A stretch of DNA of 64,000 nucleotides, taken from assembly GCA_021568835.1 (NCBI GenBank), contig JAKGSH010000001.1, forward strand, positions 496,001-560,000. The letters run 5' to 3'. A program made the translations under genes and the position numbers. Under the pieces are notes generated by a model. The model saw only the letters and a program-made list of their open reading frames with translations, searched no databases and was not told the DNA's origin. The stretch is from Streptomyces sp. Tue 6430 (GTDB lineage: Bacteria; Actinomycetota; Actinomycetes; Streptomycetales; Streptomycetaceae). Shown here one piece after another: positions 19,794 through 27,655 of the stretch. The first letter of the stretch is position 1. Each line of letters begins with the position of its first letter.

Positions 19794-19972
19794 GCGGCCC
19801 CGGCGGGCGGTGAGTGACGGTCCGTCAGCCGGCATGCCCCGGTGGCGAGTCGGCCGGCAGGCCCCGGTCGTCAGTGGCCGGACAGGCCCCATCGCCAGCC
19901 GGCCGACAGGTCCCGGTCTCCGTCGGCCGACGCCGTCAAGGCTCGCGTCGGCCGACGGCGCGCGGCCCCGCG

Positions 19973-20419
19973 TCAGTCGACGGCGCGCAGTTGCGAGGTG
20001 CGGGCCGCCACCAGCTCCAGCACGGTCCGCCAGTCCTCCAGCACCCCGGCGTCGAATCCGGCGGCCCGGCCGTCCTCGTCGGCCTGCCGCAGCACGGCCA
20101 GGTCGTCGTCGGCGGCGGTCCCGTGCCAGGGATGCCGCCGCAGCAGCCCCGCCACCCGCTCACCGAGCAGCGCCCGTACGGCGTCGGCGGCGCGCCCGGC
20201 CCGGCCCGCCGGGTCGGACGGTGCCAGCAGCAGGCCGACGGGGTGCACCAGTCCGGTCACCTGGAGCTCCTTGTCGGCCGGGCGGGCGCGGCGCAGCAGC
20301 GCGGCGGTCTGCAGCGCGTGGTCGTGCACGTCGACCTCACGCGCACCGACCCCCTGCCCGCCGACCCCGCGCCCGGTGTACAGCAGGTCCATCAGCTCCT
20401 CGACGCTGCGCAGTTCCAT
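19973..20419 (-). CDS. HD-domain-like protein without the HD dyad
   Basis: A 148-residue protein whose order of segments fits the HD phosphohydrolase or inositol-oxygenase-like group: VDVHDHALQTAALLRRARPA, then LQVTGLVHPVGLLLAP, then HPWHGT. The expected metal-binding His-Asp of the second segment reads His-Pro, so catalysis may be lost. The ATG at 20419 has GGGAGG eight bases upstream. A longer start at 20557 would add an arginine-rich stretch that looks non-coding. It is divergent from the small peptide gene at 20880. Confidence 0.6.
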   Translation of the reverse strand: MELRSVEELMDLLYTGRGVGGQGVGAREVDVHDHALQTAALLRRARPADKELQVTGLVHPVGLLLAPSDPAGRAGRAADAVRALLGERVAGLLRRHPWHGTAADDDLAVLRQADEDGRAAGFDAGVLEDWRTVLELVAARTSQLRAVD

Positions 20420-20879
20420 GCGTCGGTCCTCCCGCGAGACGGCCGTAGCGGTACGCCAGCAGAGCACGGCGAGTTTGCGGCCGGGCCAACGGGACCTGAA
20501 CCTCACGCCGCTGACGGCACGCCCGTGCGCCCGGTACGCCGTACGAGTGAAGGTCATAAGGTGCTTTCTTGGCGAAAAGGGTTGAATCATCTGCGGGGAC
20601 ACATGGGTGACTTGCCATGGTTACCCCAAATTTTCAGCCCGATCGAGCGGTATCCCGCTCATCTGGTTACTCTGTAGCCGACGGACAGCAGGACGGAGTG
20701 CCACCCCACACCCACCGTCCGTCATGGGACACGCCGGTTCACAGCGGCCTGCTCCTCCTGGAGTTTCCCGGCGCCACCGCGTCAGAACTGCCCTTGAACC
20801 AGACCCGAGGGACGCCCGACGCCGGATCCGCAGACCGACCGGCACGCCCCGAGGGTGACCGACACATAAGGAGTGCGCG
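20420..20879. other. Divergent upstream region with an operator-like palindrome
   Basis: About 460 bases between the HD-like gene and the small peptide gene. The inverted repeat GAGCGG-TATC-CCGCTC at 20645-20660 lies in a locally AT-richer part just before GGTTACTCTGTAG, which could be promoter sequence. No regulator can be named. Confidence 0.4.
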
Positions 20880-21053
20880 GTGACACCGGAGAAGACGAAA
20901 AGCGAGCAACGCCCCAAGGAACGCACCGAGCGTGCGGGCCGCCGGCCCGGAGAGCTCGGCAGCCTCGACGTGTGGGCCCGCTCCGCCCCCATCCGGCTGG
21001 CGGGGTACGAGGACGACCTCAACGAACCCCACATCCTGCCCAGCGTCGACTGA
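20880..21053 (+). CDS. 57-residue peptide of unknown function, precursor-like
   Basis: GTG start at 20880 with AAGGAG (20868-20873) six bases upstream, 57 codons and TGA at 21051. The first half is charged and rich in Lys, Arg, Glu. The middle reads RPGELGSLDVWARSAPIRLA and the end reads GYEDDLNEPHILPSVD, which is acidic and ends in VD. A strong hairpin terminator follows 30 bases later, so it is a single-gene transcript. The polar leader and compositionally distinct tail resemble a ribosomally made peptide precursor, but no cysteine is present and no obvious modifying enzyme sits beside it. It could equally be a small regulatory protein. Confidence 0.7.
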   Translation: MTPEKTKSEQRPKERTERAGRRPGELGSLDVWARSAPIRLAGYEDDLNEPHILPSVD

Positions 21054-21082
21054 GGCCGGCGGGCCGCTCGCGACCGCCGGGA

Positions 21083-21111
21083 GCATGGGCGTGCGGACCG
21101 CACGCCCATGC
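21083..21111. terminator. Hairpin terminator, 12-bp perfect stem
   Basis: GCATGGGCGTGC at 21083-21094 pairs with GCACGCCCATGC at 21100-21111 around a five-base loop. It lies between the peptide gene and the converging amidase gene. Confidence 0.8.
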
Positions 21112-21158
21112 GACACGAGGCCCCGGCGACACCGCGCCCCGCGGACCCCGGCCGCTCC

Positions 21159-22559
21159 TCAGCCGAGCGGCGCCGTCCGCCGCCACGGCCGCAGCGCCTC
21201 CAGTTGCTCCGCCACCCGCAGCAGCCGCGCCTCCGTGCCGGGCAGCCCCACCAGTTGGACGGCGGCGGGAGCACCCGACGGGAGCATGCCGAGCGGGACC
21301 GCCATCGCCGGCCAGCCGGTCAGGTTCCACGGCGGCGTCAGCGGCGAGTAGTTCGTGTTCGCCAGCACATTGCGCAGCCAGCCCCGCTCGTGCCACGGCG
21401 CCGACTTCGGCGACCGCCGCGCGAGCGCCGGGGTGAGCAGCACGTCGTACTCCGCGAAGAACGGTTCCAGGCGCCGGCGCAGCTCCTCGCGCGCCGTGCC
21501 GCCGCGCACCCCGTTCAGGAACCGCCGCCCCAGCGCCGCGTGCACGCGGGTGCGGCGGGCCAGCAGGCGCGGGTCCAGCGACCGCGCGTCGACCGCCGTG
21601 CCGGCCGTCCAGTGCGCGAGCGAGGTGACGCCCAGCGTCAGCGGATACGGCGGATCGGCCCGCCGAACCTGCCACCCCGCCCGCGCCAGCACCCCGGCCG
21701 CCTCGCGCGCCGCCGCCACGTACGGCCCGCTCACCCGCACCCCGGCCAGCGGACTGCGCACCGACACCGCGATCCGCAACGCGCCCGGCCCCGCCTCCGC
21801 CTCCGCCTCCGCCTCCGGCCCCACGGCCGACTCCGCGGTCGGCCCCGGCTCCGGTCCCGCGGCCTCGGTGCCGGCGAGGACCGACAGCATCAGGCGGGCG
21901 TCCGCCACCGTCGTCGCCAGCGGACCGTTCTCCGACATCCCGAACCAGTCGCCGTCGCCGATCCCCGCCGGGACCACGCCGTGGCCCGGCTTGACGGTGA
22001 CCAGACCGCAGTTGGCCGCCGGTATGCGCAGGGAGCCCATGCCGTCGTTGCCGAGGGCGATCGGCACCATCCCGGCCGCCACCGCCGCCGCGCTGCCGCC
22101 GGACGAACCGCCCGCCGTGCGCGAGGTGTCCCACGGGTTGCGGGCGGTGCCGTGCACGCCCTCCGTGGTGCCGAAGACGCACAGTTCCGGCACGTTCGTC
22201 AGACCCACCACCACCGCGCCGGCCGCGCGCAGCCGGGCCACGGTGACGTGGTCGGCGTCGGCGGGCGCGGCGGGGGTCGCGGCCGAACCGACCAGGGTCG
22301 ACTCGCCGCGCACGGCGAGGTTGTCCTTGACCGCCACCGGTACGCCGGCCAGCGGCAGCCGGTCCCGGTCGGCGCGGGCCGCCACCTCGTCGGCCTCGGC
22401 GAGCGCCGCCTGCGCCCGCACCGCCCGGAACGCCCCGATCCGCCCGTCCAGCCGCGCGATCCGCTCCAGATGCTCCGCCACCACCGCCCGGGGCTCGGCC
22501 CGCTTCTCGCGTACGGCGGCGGCGATCTCCACGGCGGTCCGGCCGACCCACTCGGTCAC
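21159..22559 (-). CDS. Amidase-signature family enzyme
   Basis: A 466-residue amidase of the GatA/aryl-acylamidase superfamily with a Ser-Ser-Lys triad. The Lys is in VPVAVKDNLAVRG, the cis-Ser is in TAGGSSGGSAAAVAAG and the nucleophile region is GNDGMGSLRIPAANCG. Residues about 240-260 hold an Ala/Glu repeat (EAEAEAEAG) that is probably a loop insertion. No gatB or gatC lies nearby, so it is not the tRNA amidotransferase but a free amide hydrolase of unknown substrate. It ends against the terminator at 21083 and is downstream of the FadR-type regulator gene on the same strand. Confidence 0.9.
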   Translation of the reverse strand: MTEWVGRTAVEIAAAVREKRAEPRAVVAEHLERIARLDGRIGAFRAVRAQAALAEADEVAARADRDRLPLAGVPVAVKDNLAVRGESTLVGSAATPAAPADADHVTVARLRAAGAVVVGLTNVPELCVFGTTEGVHGTARNPWDTSRTAGGSSGGSAAAVAAGMVPIALGNDGMGSLRIPAANCGLVTVKPGHGVVPAGIGDGDWFGMSENGPLATTVADARLMLSVLAGTEAAGPEPGPTAESAVGPEAEAEAEAGPGALRIAVSVRSPLAGVRVSGPYVAAAREAAGVLARAGWQVRRADPPYPLTLGVTSLAHWTAGTAVDARSLDPRLLARRTRVHAALGRRFLNGVRGGTAREELRRRLEPFFAEYDVLLTPALARRSPKSAPWHERGWLRNVLANTNYSPLTPPWNLTGWPAMAVPLGMLPSGAPAAVQLVGLPGTEARLLRVAEQLEALRPWRRTAPLG

Positions 22560-22649
22560 AGGCGCTCCTCGGTGTGCGGGCGTGCGGGGTACGGCCGGCG
22601 CGCACGCGCTACTGGCCAGTACAGGGAGAACTGTGCCCCGCGGAGCGCG

Positions 22650-23384
22650 TCACGTCGAGAGGTCTTCGGGGTCCGCCCGGTCCCGCAACCACTGCTCGAC
22701 CCCGCCCACGTGGGCGGCCGCCGCCGCCCGTGCCGCCTCCGGGTCGCGGGCCGCCAGGGCGCGGTGGATCGCGGCGTGCTCCCGGCGGGTGCGCTCGAAG
22801 GCGCCCTCCTCCCGGTGGCCCCGCCGGACGCGGGCGCGGAAGGTGCGCGAGGACAGGCCCTCCAGCATCGCCGCCATCGTCTCGTTGCCGGCCGCCGCGG
22901 CGATCTCTCGGTGGAAGGCGAGGTCGTGGGCGAGGATCTCCTCCGGGTCGTCGGTGGCCTCCATCGCCGCCAAGTGACCCTCGACCACGGCCAGTCGGGC
23001 CGGGGTGATGCGGGCGGCCGCCAGGGCGGCGGCCGTCGACTCCAGGACGCGCCGCACCTCCAGCAGCTCCACCAGGCGCGGTCCCCGCGAGAGGCCGGCC
23101 ACCACGCCGAACGTCTCCAGCAGATCGCCGGCCCGCAGCTGGGTCACGTAGACGCCCGAACCGTGCCGGGCCTCCAGCACGCCCATGACCGTCAGCGCCC
23201 GGATCGCCTCCCGCACCGAGCTACGGGACATGCCCAGCTCCGCCGCGAGGTCGCGCTCGGCCGGCAGCCGCCGGCCCGGCTCCAGCAGGCCCTCGCCGAT
23301 CATCGCCTTGATCCGCTCGATGGCGCGCCGCGTCACCGTGCCCTTCGGGGCGGCGGGCGGCCCGCCGGACGGGGACTCGTTCAC
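22650..23384 (-). CDS. GntR-family regulator, FadR/FCD subfamily
   Basis: A 244-residue regulator. Its N-terminal winged helix-turn-helix shows [19 protein letters not shown] followed by REAIRAL. The C-terminal all-helical FCD domain carries the metal or ligand positions in [16 protein letters not shown] and [14 protein letters not shown]. It is divergent from the L-fucose operon, and two TGGTC-type sites lie in the shared promoter region, so it most likely represses that operon and itself until a sugar acid appears. The ligand is inferred from context; an effect on the amidase gene downstream is possible. Confidence 0.9.
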   Translation of the reverse strand: MNESPSGGPPAAPKGTVTRRAIERIKAMIGEGLLEPGRRLPAERDLAAELGMSRSSVREAIRALTVMGVLEARHGSGVYVTQLRAGDLLETFGVVAGLSRGPRLVELLEVRRVLESTAAALAAARITPARLAVVEGHLAAMEATDDPEEILAHDLAFHREIAAAAGNETMAAMLEGLSSRTFRARVRRGHREEGAFERTRREHAAIHRALAARDPEAARAAAAAHVGGVEQWLRDRADPEDLST

Positions 23385-23427
23385 GTCACCTCTCCTGTCG
23401 CCGGTGCGCGCAGTCTAACCATCGAAG

Positions 23428-23438
23428 TGGTCCGACCA
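23428..23438. promoter_or_regulatory. FadR-type operator palindrome
   Basis: TGGTCCGACCA, a perfect 5-1-5 inverted repeat that matches the TGGTC-N-GACCA pattern bound by FadR-subfamily GntR regulators. It lies 44 bases upstream of the regulator start and 75 bases upstream of the dehydratase start. Confidence 0.7.
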
Positions 23439-23491
23439 ATTCGGCGAGACAGGCGCGATTGTCGCGTCCGAGGGGTGCCCAGGGAGGCAAG

Positions 23492-23502
23492 TGGTCTGAT
23501 AA
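23492..23502. promoter_or_regulatory. Second, imperfect FadR-type half operator
   Basis: TGGTCTGATAA repeats the left half of the perfect site, 64 bases further on (about six helical turns) and 11 bases before the ATG of the dehydratase. Spacing on one face of the DNA would suit cooperative or looping repression. Confidence 0.45.
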
Positions 23503-23512
23503 GCATGCGGGC

Positions 23513-24874
23513 ATGGCGCCCCCGAACCCCGCCCGCGTCATCGCGGTCGACACCCACGACATCCGCTTCCCCACCTCCCGTGAACTCGACGGCTCCGACG
23601 CGATGAACCCGGACCCCGACTACTCGGCGGCCTACGTCGTCCTGCGCACCGACGCGGCCGACGGCCACGAGGGCCATGGCTTCGCCTTCACCATCGGCCG
23701 GGGCAACGACGTCCAGGTCGCCGCGATCGGCGCCCTGCGCGAGCACGTCGTCGGCCGGTCCGTCGACGACCTCTGCGCCGACCCGGGCACCCTCAGCCGC
23801 GACCTCGTCGGCGACAGCCAGCTCCGCTGGCTCGGCCCCGAGAAGGGCGTGATGCACATGGCGACCGGCGCCGTCGTCAACGCCGCCTGGGACCTCGCGG
23901 CCAAGCGCGCCGGCAAACCCCTGTGGCGGCTGCTGGCCGACGCCGAACCCGAGTGGCTGGTGCGGCAGATCGACTTCCGCTACCTCACCGACGCCCTCAC
24001 CCCCGACGAGGCCCTCACCCTGCTGCGCCGCGGCCGACAGGGTGCCGACGCCCGCCGGGCCCACCTGCTCGAACGCGGCTACCCCGCCTACACCACCTCC
24101 GCCGGCTGGCTCGGCTACGACGACGACAAACTCACCCGCCTCGCCGCCGGGGCCGCCGCCGACGGCTTCCGGCAGATCAAGCTCAAGGTCGGCACGGACC
24201 TCGAGGACGACATCCGGCGCTGCCGCGCGGCCCGCGCCGCCGTGGGCCCCGACATCCGGCTCGCCGTCGACGCCAACCAGCGCTGGGACGTCGGCGAGGC
24301 GATCCGCTGGACCCGCGCCCTCGCCGAGTTCGACCCCTACTGGATCGAGGAGCCCACCAGCCCCGACGACATCCTCGGCCACGCCGCCGTGCGCGCGGCC
24401 GTCGCCCCGGTCAAGGTCGCCACCGGCGAACACGTCCACAACCGGGTCGTCTTCAAGCAGCTCCTCCAGGCGGGCGCCCTCGACGTCCTCCAGCTCGACG
24501 CGGCCCGCGTCGGAGGCGTCAACGAGAACCTCGCGATCCTGCTGCTCGCCGCCAAGTTCGGCGTGCCCGTCTGCCCGCACGCAGGCGGCGTCGGCCTGTG
24601 CGAACTCGTCCAGCACCTGTCGATGTTCGACTACGTCGCCCTGACCGGCACCACCGAGGACCGCGTCATCGAGTACGTCGACCACCTGCACGACCACTTC
24701 CTCGCCCCGGTCGTGATCAGCGACGGCCACTACCGGGCACCCACCGCGCCGGGCTTCTCCGCCGCCATGCGTCCGGAGTCGATCGCGCGGTACACCTACC
24801 CCGGCGGTGCCTTCTGGGCCGCCGACCTCACCGGACGGAAGGAGCAGACGGCGTGCACGACTTCGAGGGACTGA
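23513..24874 (+). CDS. L-fuconate dehydratase (enolase superfamily)
   Basis: A 453-residue enolase-superfamily enzyme of the FucD type, which removes water from L-fuconate to give 2-keto-3-deoxy-L-fuconate. Seen are [20 protein letters not shown] near the N-terminus, a FucD hallmark, the base motif [14 protein letters not shown], metal ligands in [20 protein letters not shown] and ATGEHVHNR, and the late [14 protein letters not shown]. Start ATG at 23513. It overlaps the next gene by 22 bases. First gene of a four-gene operon. Confidence 0.93.
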   Translation: MAPPNPARVIAVDTHDIRFPTSRELDGSDAMNPDPDYSAAYVVLRTDAADGHEGHGFAFTIGRGNDVQVAAIGALREHVVGRSVDDLCADPGTLSRDLVGDSQLRWLGPEKGVMHMATGAVVNAAWDLAAKRAGKPLWRLLADAEPEWLVRQIDFRYLTDALTPDEALTLLRRGRQGADARRAHLLERGYPAYTTSAGWLGYDDDKLTRLAAGAAADGFRQIKLKVGTDLEDDIRRCRAARAAVGPDIRLAVDANQRWDVGEAIRWTRALAEFDPYWIEEPTSPDDILGHAAVRAAVAPVKVATGEHVHNRVVFKQLLQAGALDVLQLDAARVGGVNENLAILLLAAKFGVPVCPHAGGVGLCELVQHLSMFDYVALTGTTEDRVIEYVDHLHDHFLAPVVISDGHYRAPTAPGFSAAMRPESIARYTYPGGAFWAADLTGRKEQTACTTSRD

Positions 24875-25608
24875 CCGCCCTGGTGACCGGCGGCGCCTCC
24901 GGCATCGGCCGGGCCACCGCCGAACTGCTGGCCGAGCGCGGCGCCACCGTCGCCGTCCTCGACCTGGACCCGACGGGCGTCGGCGCGCCCCTGCTCGCCC
25001 ACCGCGCCGACGTCCGCGACGACGCCTCCGTGCGCGCGGCCGTCGCGGCCGCCGTCGCCGAACTGGGCGGCCTGGACGTCCTGGTCAACAACGCGGGCAT
25101 CGGCGCCCAGGGCACCGTCGAGGACAACGACGACGCCGAATGGCACCACGTCCTGGACGTCAACGTCGTCGGCATGGTCCGCACTGCCCGCGCCGCCCTG
25201 CCCCACCTGCGGGCCTCCGCGCACGCCGCGATCGTCAACACGTGCTCCGTCGCCGCCACCGCCGGCCTGCCGCGGCGCGCGCTGTACAGCGCCACCAAGG
25301 GCGCCGTGCACGCCCTCACCCTCGCGATGGCCGCCGACCACGTCCGCGAGGGCATCCGCGTCAACTGCGTCAACCCGGGCACCGCCGACACCCCGTGGAT
25401 CGGCCGCCTGCTCGACGCCGCCGACGACCCGGCCGCCGAACGCGCCGCCCTGGAGGCCCGTCAGCCCAGCGGGCGCCTCGTCAGCGCCGCCGAGGTCGCG
25501 GGTGCCATCGCCTACCTGGCGAGCCCCCTGTCCGGCGCCACCACCGGCACCGCCCTCGCCGTCGACGGCGGCATGCAGGGCCTGCGGCTGCGTCCGGCGG
25601 GCTCGTGA
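24853..25608 (+). CDS. SDR dehydrogenase, probable 2-keto-3-deoxy-L-fuconate dehydrogenase
   Basis: A 251-residue classical SDR with [26 protein letters not shown], the catalytic Ser in [17 protein letters not shown] (YxxxK) and [12 protein letters not shown]. In non-phosphorylating L-fucose catabolism an SDR oxidises 2-keto-3-deoxy-L-fuconate to the 2,4-diketo acid; the position between the dehydratase and the sugar dehydrogenase supports this. GTG start with GAAGGAG upstream, inside the end of the preceding gene. The next gene overlaps by four bases. Confidence 0.88.
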   Translation: MHDFEGLTALVTGGASGIGRATAELLAERGATVAVLDLDPTGVGAPLLAHRADVRDDASVRAAVAAAVAELGGLDVLVNNAGIGAQGTVEDNDDAEWHHVLDVNVVGMVRTARAALPHLRASAHAAIVNTCSVAATAGLPRRALYSATKGAVHALTLAMAADHVREGIRVNCVNPGTADTPWIGRLLDAADDPAAERAALEARQPSGRLVSAAEVAGAIAYLASPLSGATTGTALAVDGGMQGLRLRPAGS

Positions 25609-26675
25609 ACACCCTCGGCCGCAGCGGCGTCCGGGTCACCGGGCTCGGCCTGGGCGCCGCCCCCCTCGCGGGCCTGTACACCGAGGTCGACGAAGAACAG
25701 GCCCACGCCACCGTGGCCGCCGCCTGGCGGCGCGGCGTGCGCTACTTCGACACCGCGCCCCACTACGGCCTCGGCCTCTCCGAACGCCGCCTGGGCGCCG
25801 CCCTGCGCGCGCACCCGCGCGCCGACTACACGGTGTCCACGAAGGTCGGCCGCCGGCTGGAGCCCTCGGCGGCGGGCGGCGACGACCTCGCCCACGGCTT
25901 CGCCGTCCCCGCCACCCACCGCAGGGTCTGGGACTTCACCGCCGACGGCATCCGCCGCACCCTGGAGGCGAGCCTGACCCGCCTCGGCCTCGACCGCGTC
26001 GACGTCGTCTACCTCCACGACCCCGACGACCACGCCGAGACGGCCTTCCGCGAGGGCTACCCCGCACTGGAGGGCCTGCGCGCCGAGGGCGTCGTCGGCG
26101 CGATCGGCGCCGGCATGAACCAGACCGCCCTGCTCACCCGCTTCGTCCGCGACACCGACGTCGACGTGGTGCTGTGCGCCGGCCGCTACACCCTCCTCGA
26201 CCAGAGCGCGCTCACCGATCTGCTGCCGGCCGCCCAGGAGCGTGGCACGTCCGTCGTGATCGGCGGCGCCTTCAACTCCGGCCTGCTGGCCGACCCCGGG
26301 CGGGCCGCCACCTACGACTACGCGCCGGCGCCCGGGGAGCTGGTCGCCCGCGCCCGGCGCCTCGGGGCGGTCGCCGAGCGCCACGGCAGCACCCTGCGGG
26401 CCGCCGCCCTCGCCTTCTGCGCCGCGCACCCGGCCGTCGCGAGCGTCCTCGTCGGCGCCCGCTCGGCGGCCGAAGCCGACGACTGCGCCGACCGGTTCGC
26501 CGCCACGGTCCCCCCGGAGTTCTGGCGGGAACTGCGCGATACCGGCCTCCTGCCGCCCGACGCCCCGGTCCCCGACGCCCCGGTCCCGGACACGCGAGGC
26601 CCTGGCACGCCGGTCCCCGGCACCCCGCTCGCCGGCGAGGAGACACCGCGCAGCCCGAGGCGGGAGCTGCCGTGA
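25605..26675 (+). CDS. Aldo/keto reductase, probable L-fucose dehydrogenase
   Basis: A 356-residue aldo/keto reductase. Conserved parts are the catalytic Asp and Tyr in RYFDTAPHYGLGLSERRLG, the Lys in STKVGRRLEP and the His in DVVYLHDPDDH. It resembles D-threo-aldose/L-fucose 1-dehydrogenases, which oxidise L-fucose to the lactone. The C-terminal 30 residues are a Pro-rich extension made of short repeats (PDAPVPDAPVPD), unusual for the family. GTGA overlaps on both sides bind it tightly into the operon. Confidence 0.87.
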   Translation: MNTLGRSGVRVTGLGLGAAPLAGLYTEVDEEQAHATVAAAWRRGVRYFDTAPHYGLGLSERRLGAALRAHPRADYTVSTKVGRRLEPSAAGGDDLAHGFAVPATHRRVWDFTADGIRRTLEASLTRLGLDRVDVVYLHDPDDHAETAFREGYPALEGLRAEGVVGAIGAGMNQTALLTRFVRDTDVDVVLCAGRYTLLDQSALTDLLPAAQERGTSVVIGGAFNSGLLADPGRAATYDYAPAPGELVARARRLGAVAERHGSTLRAAALAFCAAHPAVASVLVGARSAAEADDCADRFAATVPPEFWRELRDTGLLPPDAPVPDAPVPDTRGPGTPVPGTPLAGEETPRSPRRELP

Positions 26676-27511
26676 CCGTCGACGCCCACCACCACGTGTG
26701 GGACCTGTCCGTGCGCGACCAGGACTGGCTCGGCGGCCCCGGACTCCGGCCGCTGCGGCGCGACTTCACCCTCGCCGACCTCGCACCCGAGGCCCGTGCC
26801 GCCGGCGTCGACCGCACCGTCCTGGTGCAGACGGTCACCGTGGCCGGGGAGACCCCCGAACTCCTCGCCCTCGCCGCCGGACACGACCTGGTCGCGGGCG
26901 TGGTCGGCTGGACGGACCTGACCCGCCCCGACGTCGGTGACGAACTGGCCCGGCTGCGGGAACTCCCCGGCGGCCGCCATCTCAAGGGCGTCCGCCACCA
27001 GGTCCAGGGCGAACCCGACCCGGAGTGGCTGCTGCGCCCGGACGTACGCCGGGGACTCGCCGCCGTCGCCGACGCCGGCCTGGTGTACGACCTGGTCGTG
27101 CTTCCCCACCAGCTCCCCGCCTGCGTACGGACCGCCGCCGGACATCCCGGTCTCACGTTCGTCCTGGACCACCTCGGCAAACCACCCGTCGCCTCCGGCG
27201 CCCGCGCGTCCTGGGAGGCGGGCCTGCGGGCCCTGGCCGCCCTGCCCAACACGGTCGCCAAGCTCTCCGGCCTGGTCACCGAGGCCGACCACGTCACCTG
27301 GACGGCCGCCGACCTGCGGCCGTACGTCGACGCCGCCCTGGACGCCTTCGGCCCGCACCGCCTGATGTTCGGCTCGGACTGGCCGGTGTGCACGCTCGCG
27401 GCCGGTTACGGACAGGTCCTGGACACGGCCAGGCGGCTGACCGGGCACCTGACCGCCGAGGAGAGCAGGCAGGTCTTCGGGACCACCGCCACCCGCGTCT
27501 ACGGCCTCTGA
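26672..27511 (+). CDS. Amidohydrolase-2 family L-fuconolactonase
   Basis: A 279-residue TIM-barrel hydrolase. Metal-binding motifs are VDAHHHVWDL at the N-terminus, the His in FVLDHLGKPP and the Asp in RLMFGSDWPVCTL. This is the L-fuconolactonase/rhamnonolactonase pattern, which opens the lactone made by the L-fucose dehydrogenase to L-fuconate. Start GTG overlaps the preceding stop (GTGA). The last codons and the stop are the first unit of a 33-base tandem repeat that continues past the gene. Confidence 0.9.
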   Translation: MTVDAHHHVWDLSVRDQDWLGGPGLRPLRRDFTLADLAPEARAAGVDRTVLVQTVTVAGETPELLALAAGHDLVAGVVGWTDLTRPDVGDELARLRELPGGRHLKGVRHQVQGEPDPEWLLRPDVRRGLAAVADAGLVYDLVVLPHQLPACVRTAAGHPGLTFVLDHLGKPPVASGARASWEAGLRALAALPNTVAKLSGLVTEADHVTWTAADLRPYVDAALDAFGPHRLMFGSDWPVCTLAAGYGQVLDTARRLTGHLTAEESRQVFGTTATRVYGL

Positions 27512-27655
27512 GCCGGCCTCGTCACCCGCGTCCACGGTCTCCGAGCCGACCCCGCCACCCGTCCCTACGGCCTCCGAGCCGGCCTCGTCACCCGCGTCCA
27601 CGGTCTCCGAGCCGACCCCGCCACCCGTCCCTACGGCCTCCGAGCCGGCCCGCCA
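27491..27655 (+). repeat. 33-bp tandem repeat, five units, including the lactonase stop codon
   Basis: Five 33-base units start at 27491, 27524, 27557, 27590 and 27623, each beginning ACCCG. Units 2 and 4 are identical; units 3 and 5 match over most of their length. Unit 1 contains the lactonase TGA; later units carry CGA, so the frame would stay open through them. The opposite strand of the last units encodes the end of the lipase maturation factor. Confidence 0.85.

Noticed and set aside
20420..20557. N-terminal extension of the HD-like protein to 20557
   Set aside because: The added 46 residues are Arg-rich and the internal ATG at 20419 has a much better ribosome site.
27491..27655. CRISPR array or phage attachment site
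   Set aside because: The units are contiguous with no spacers and derive from the end of the lactonase gene.
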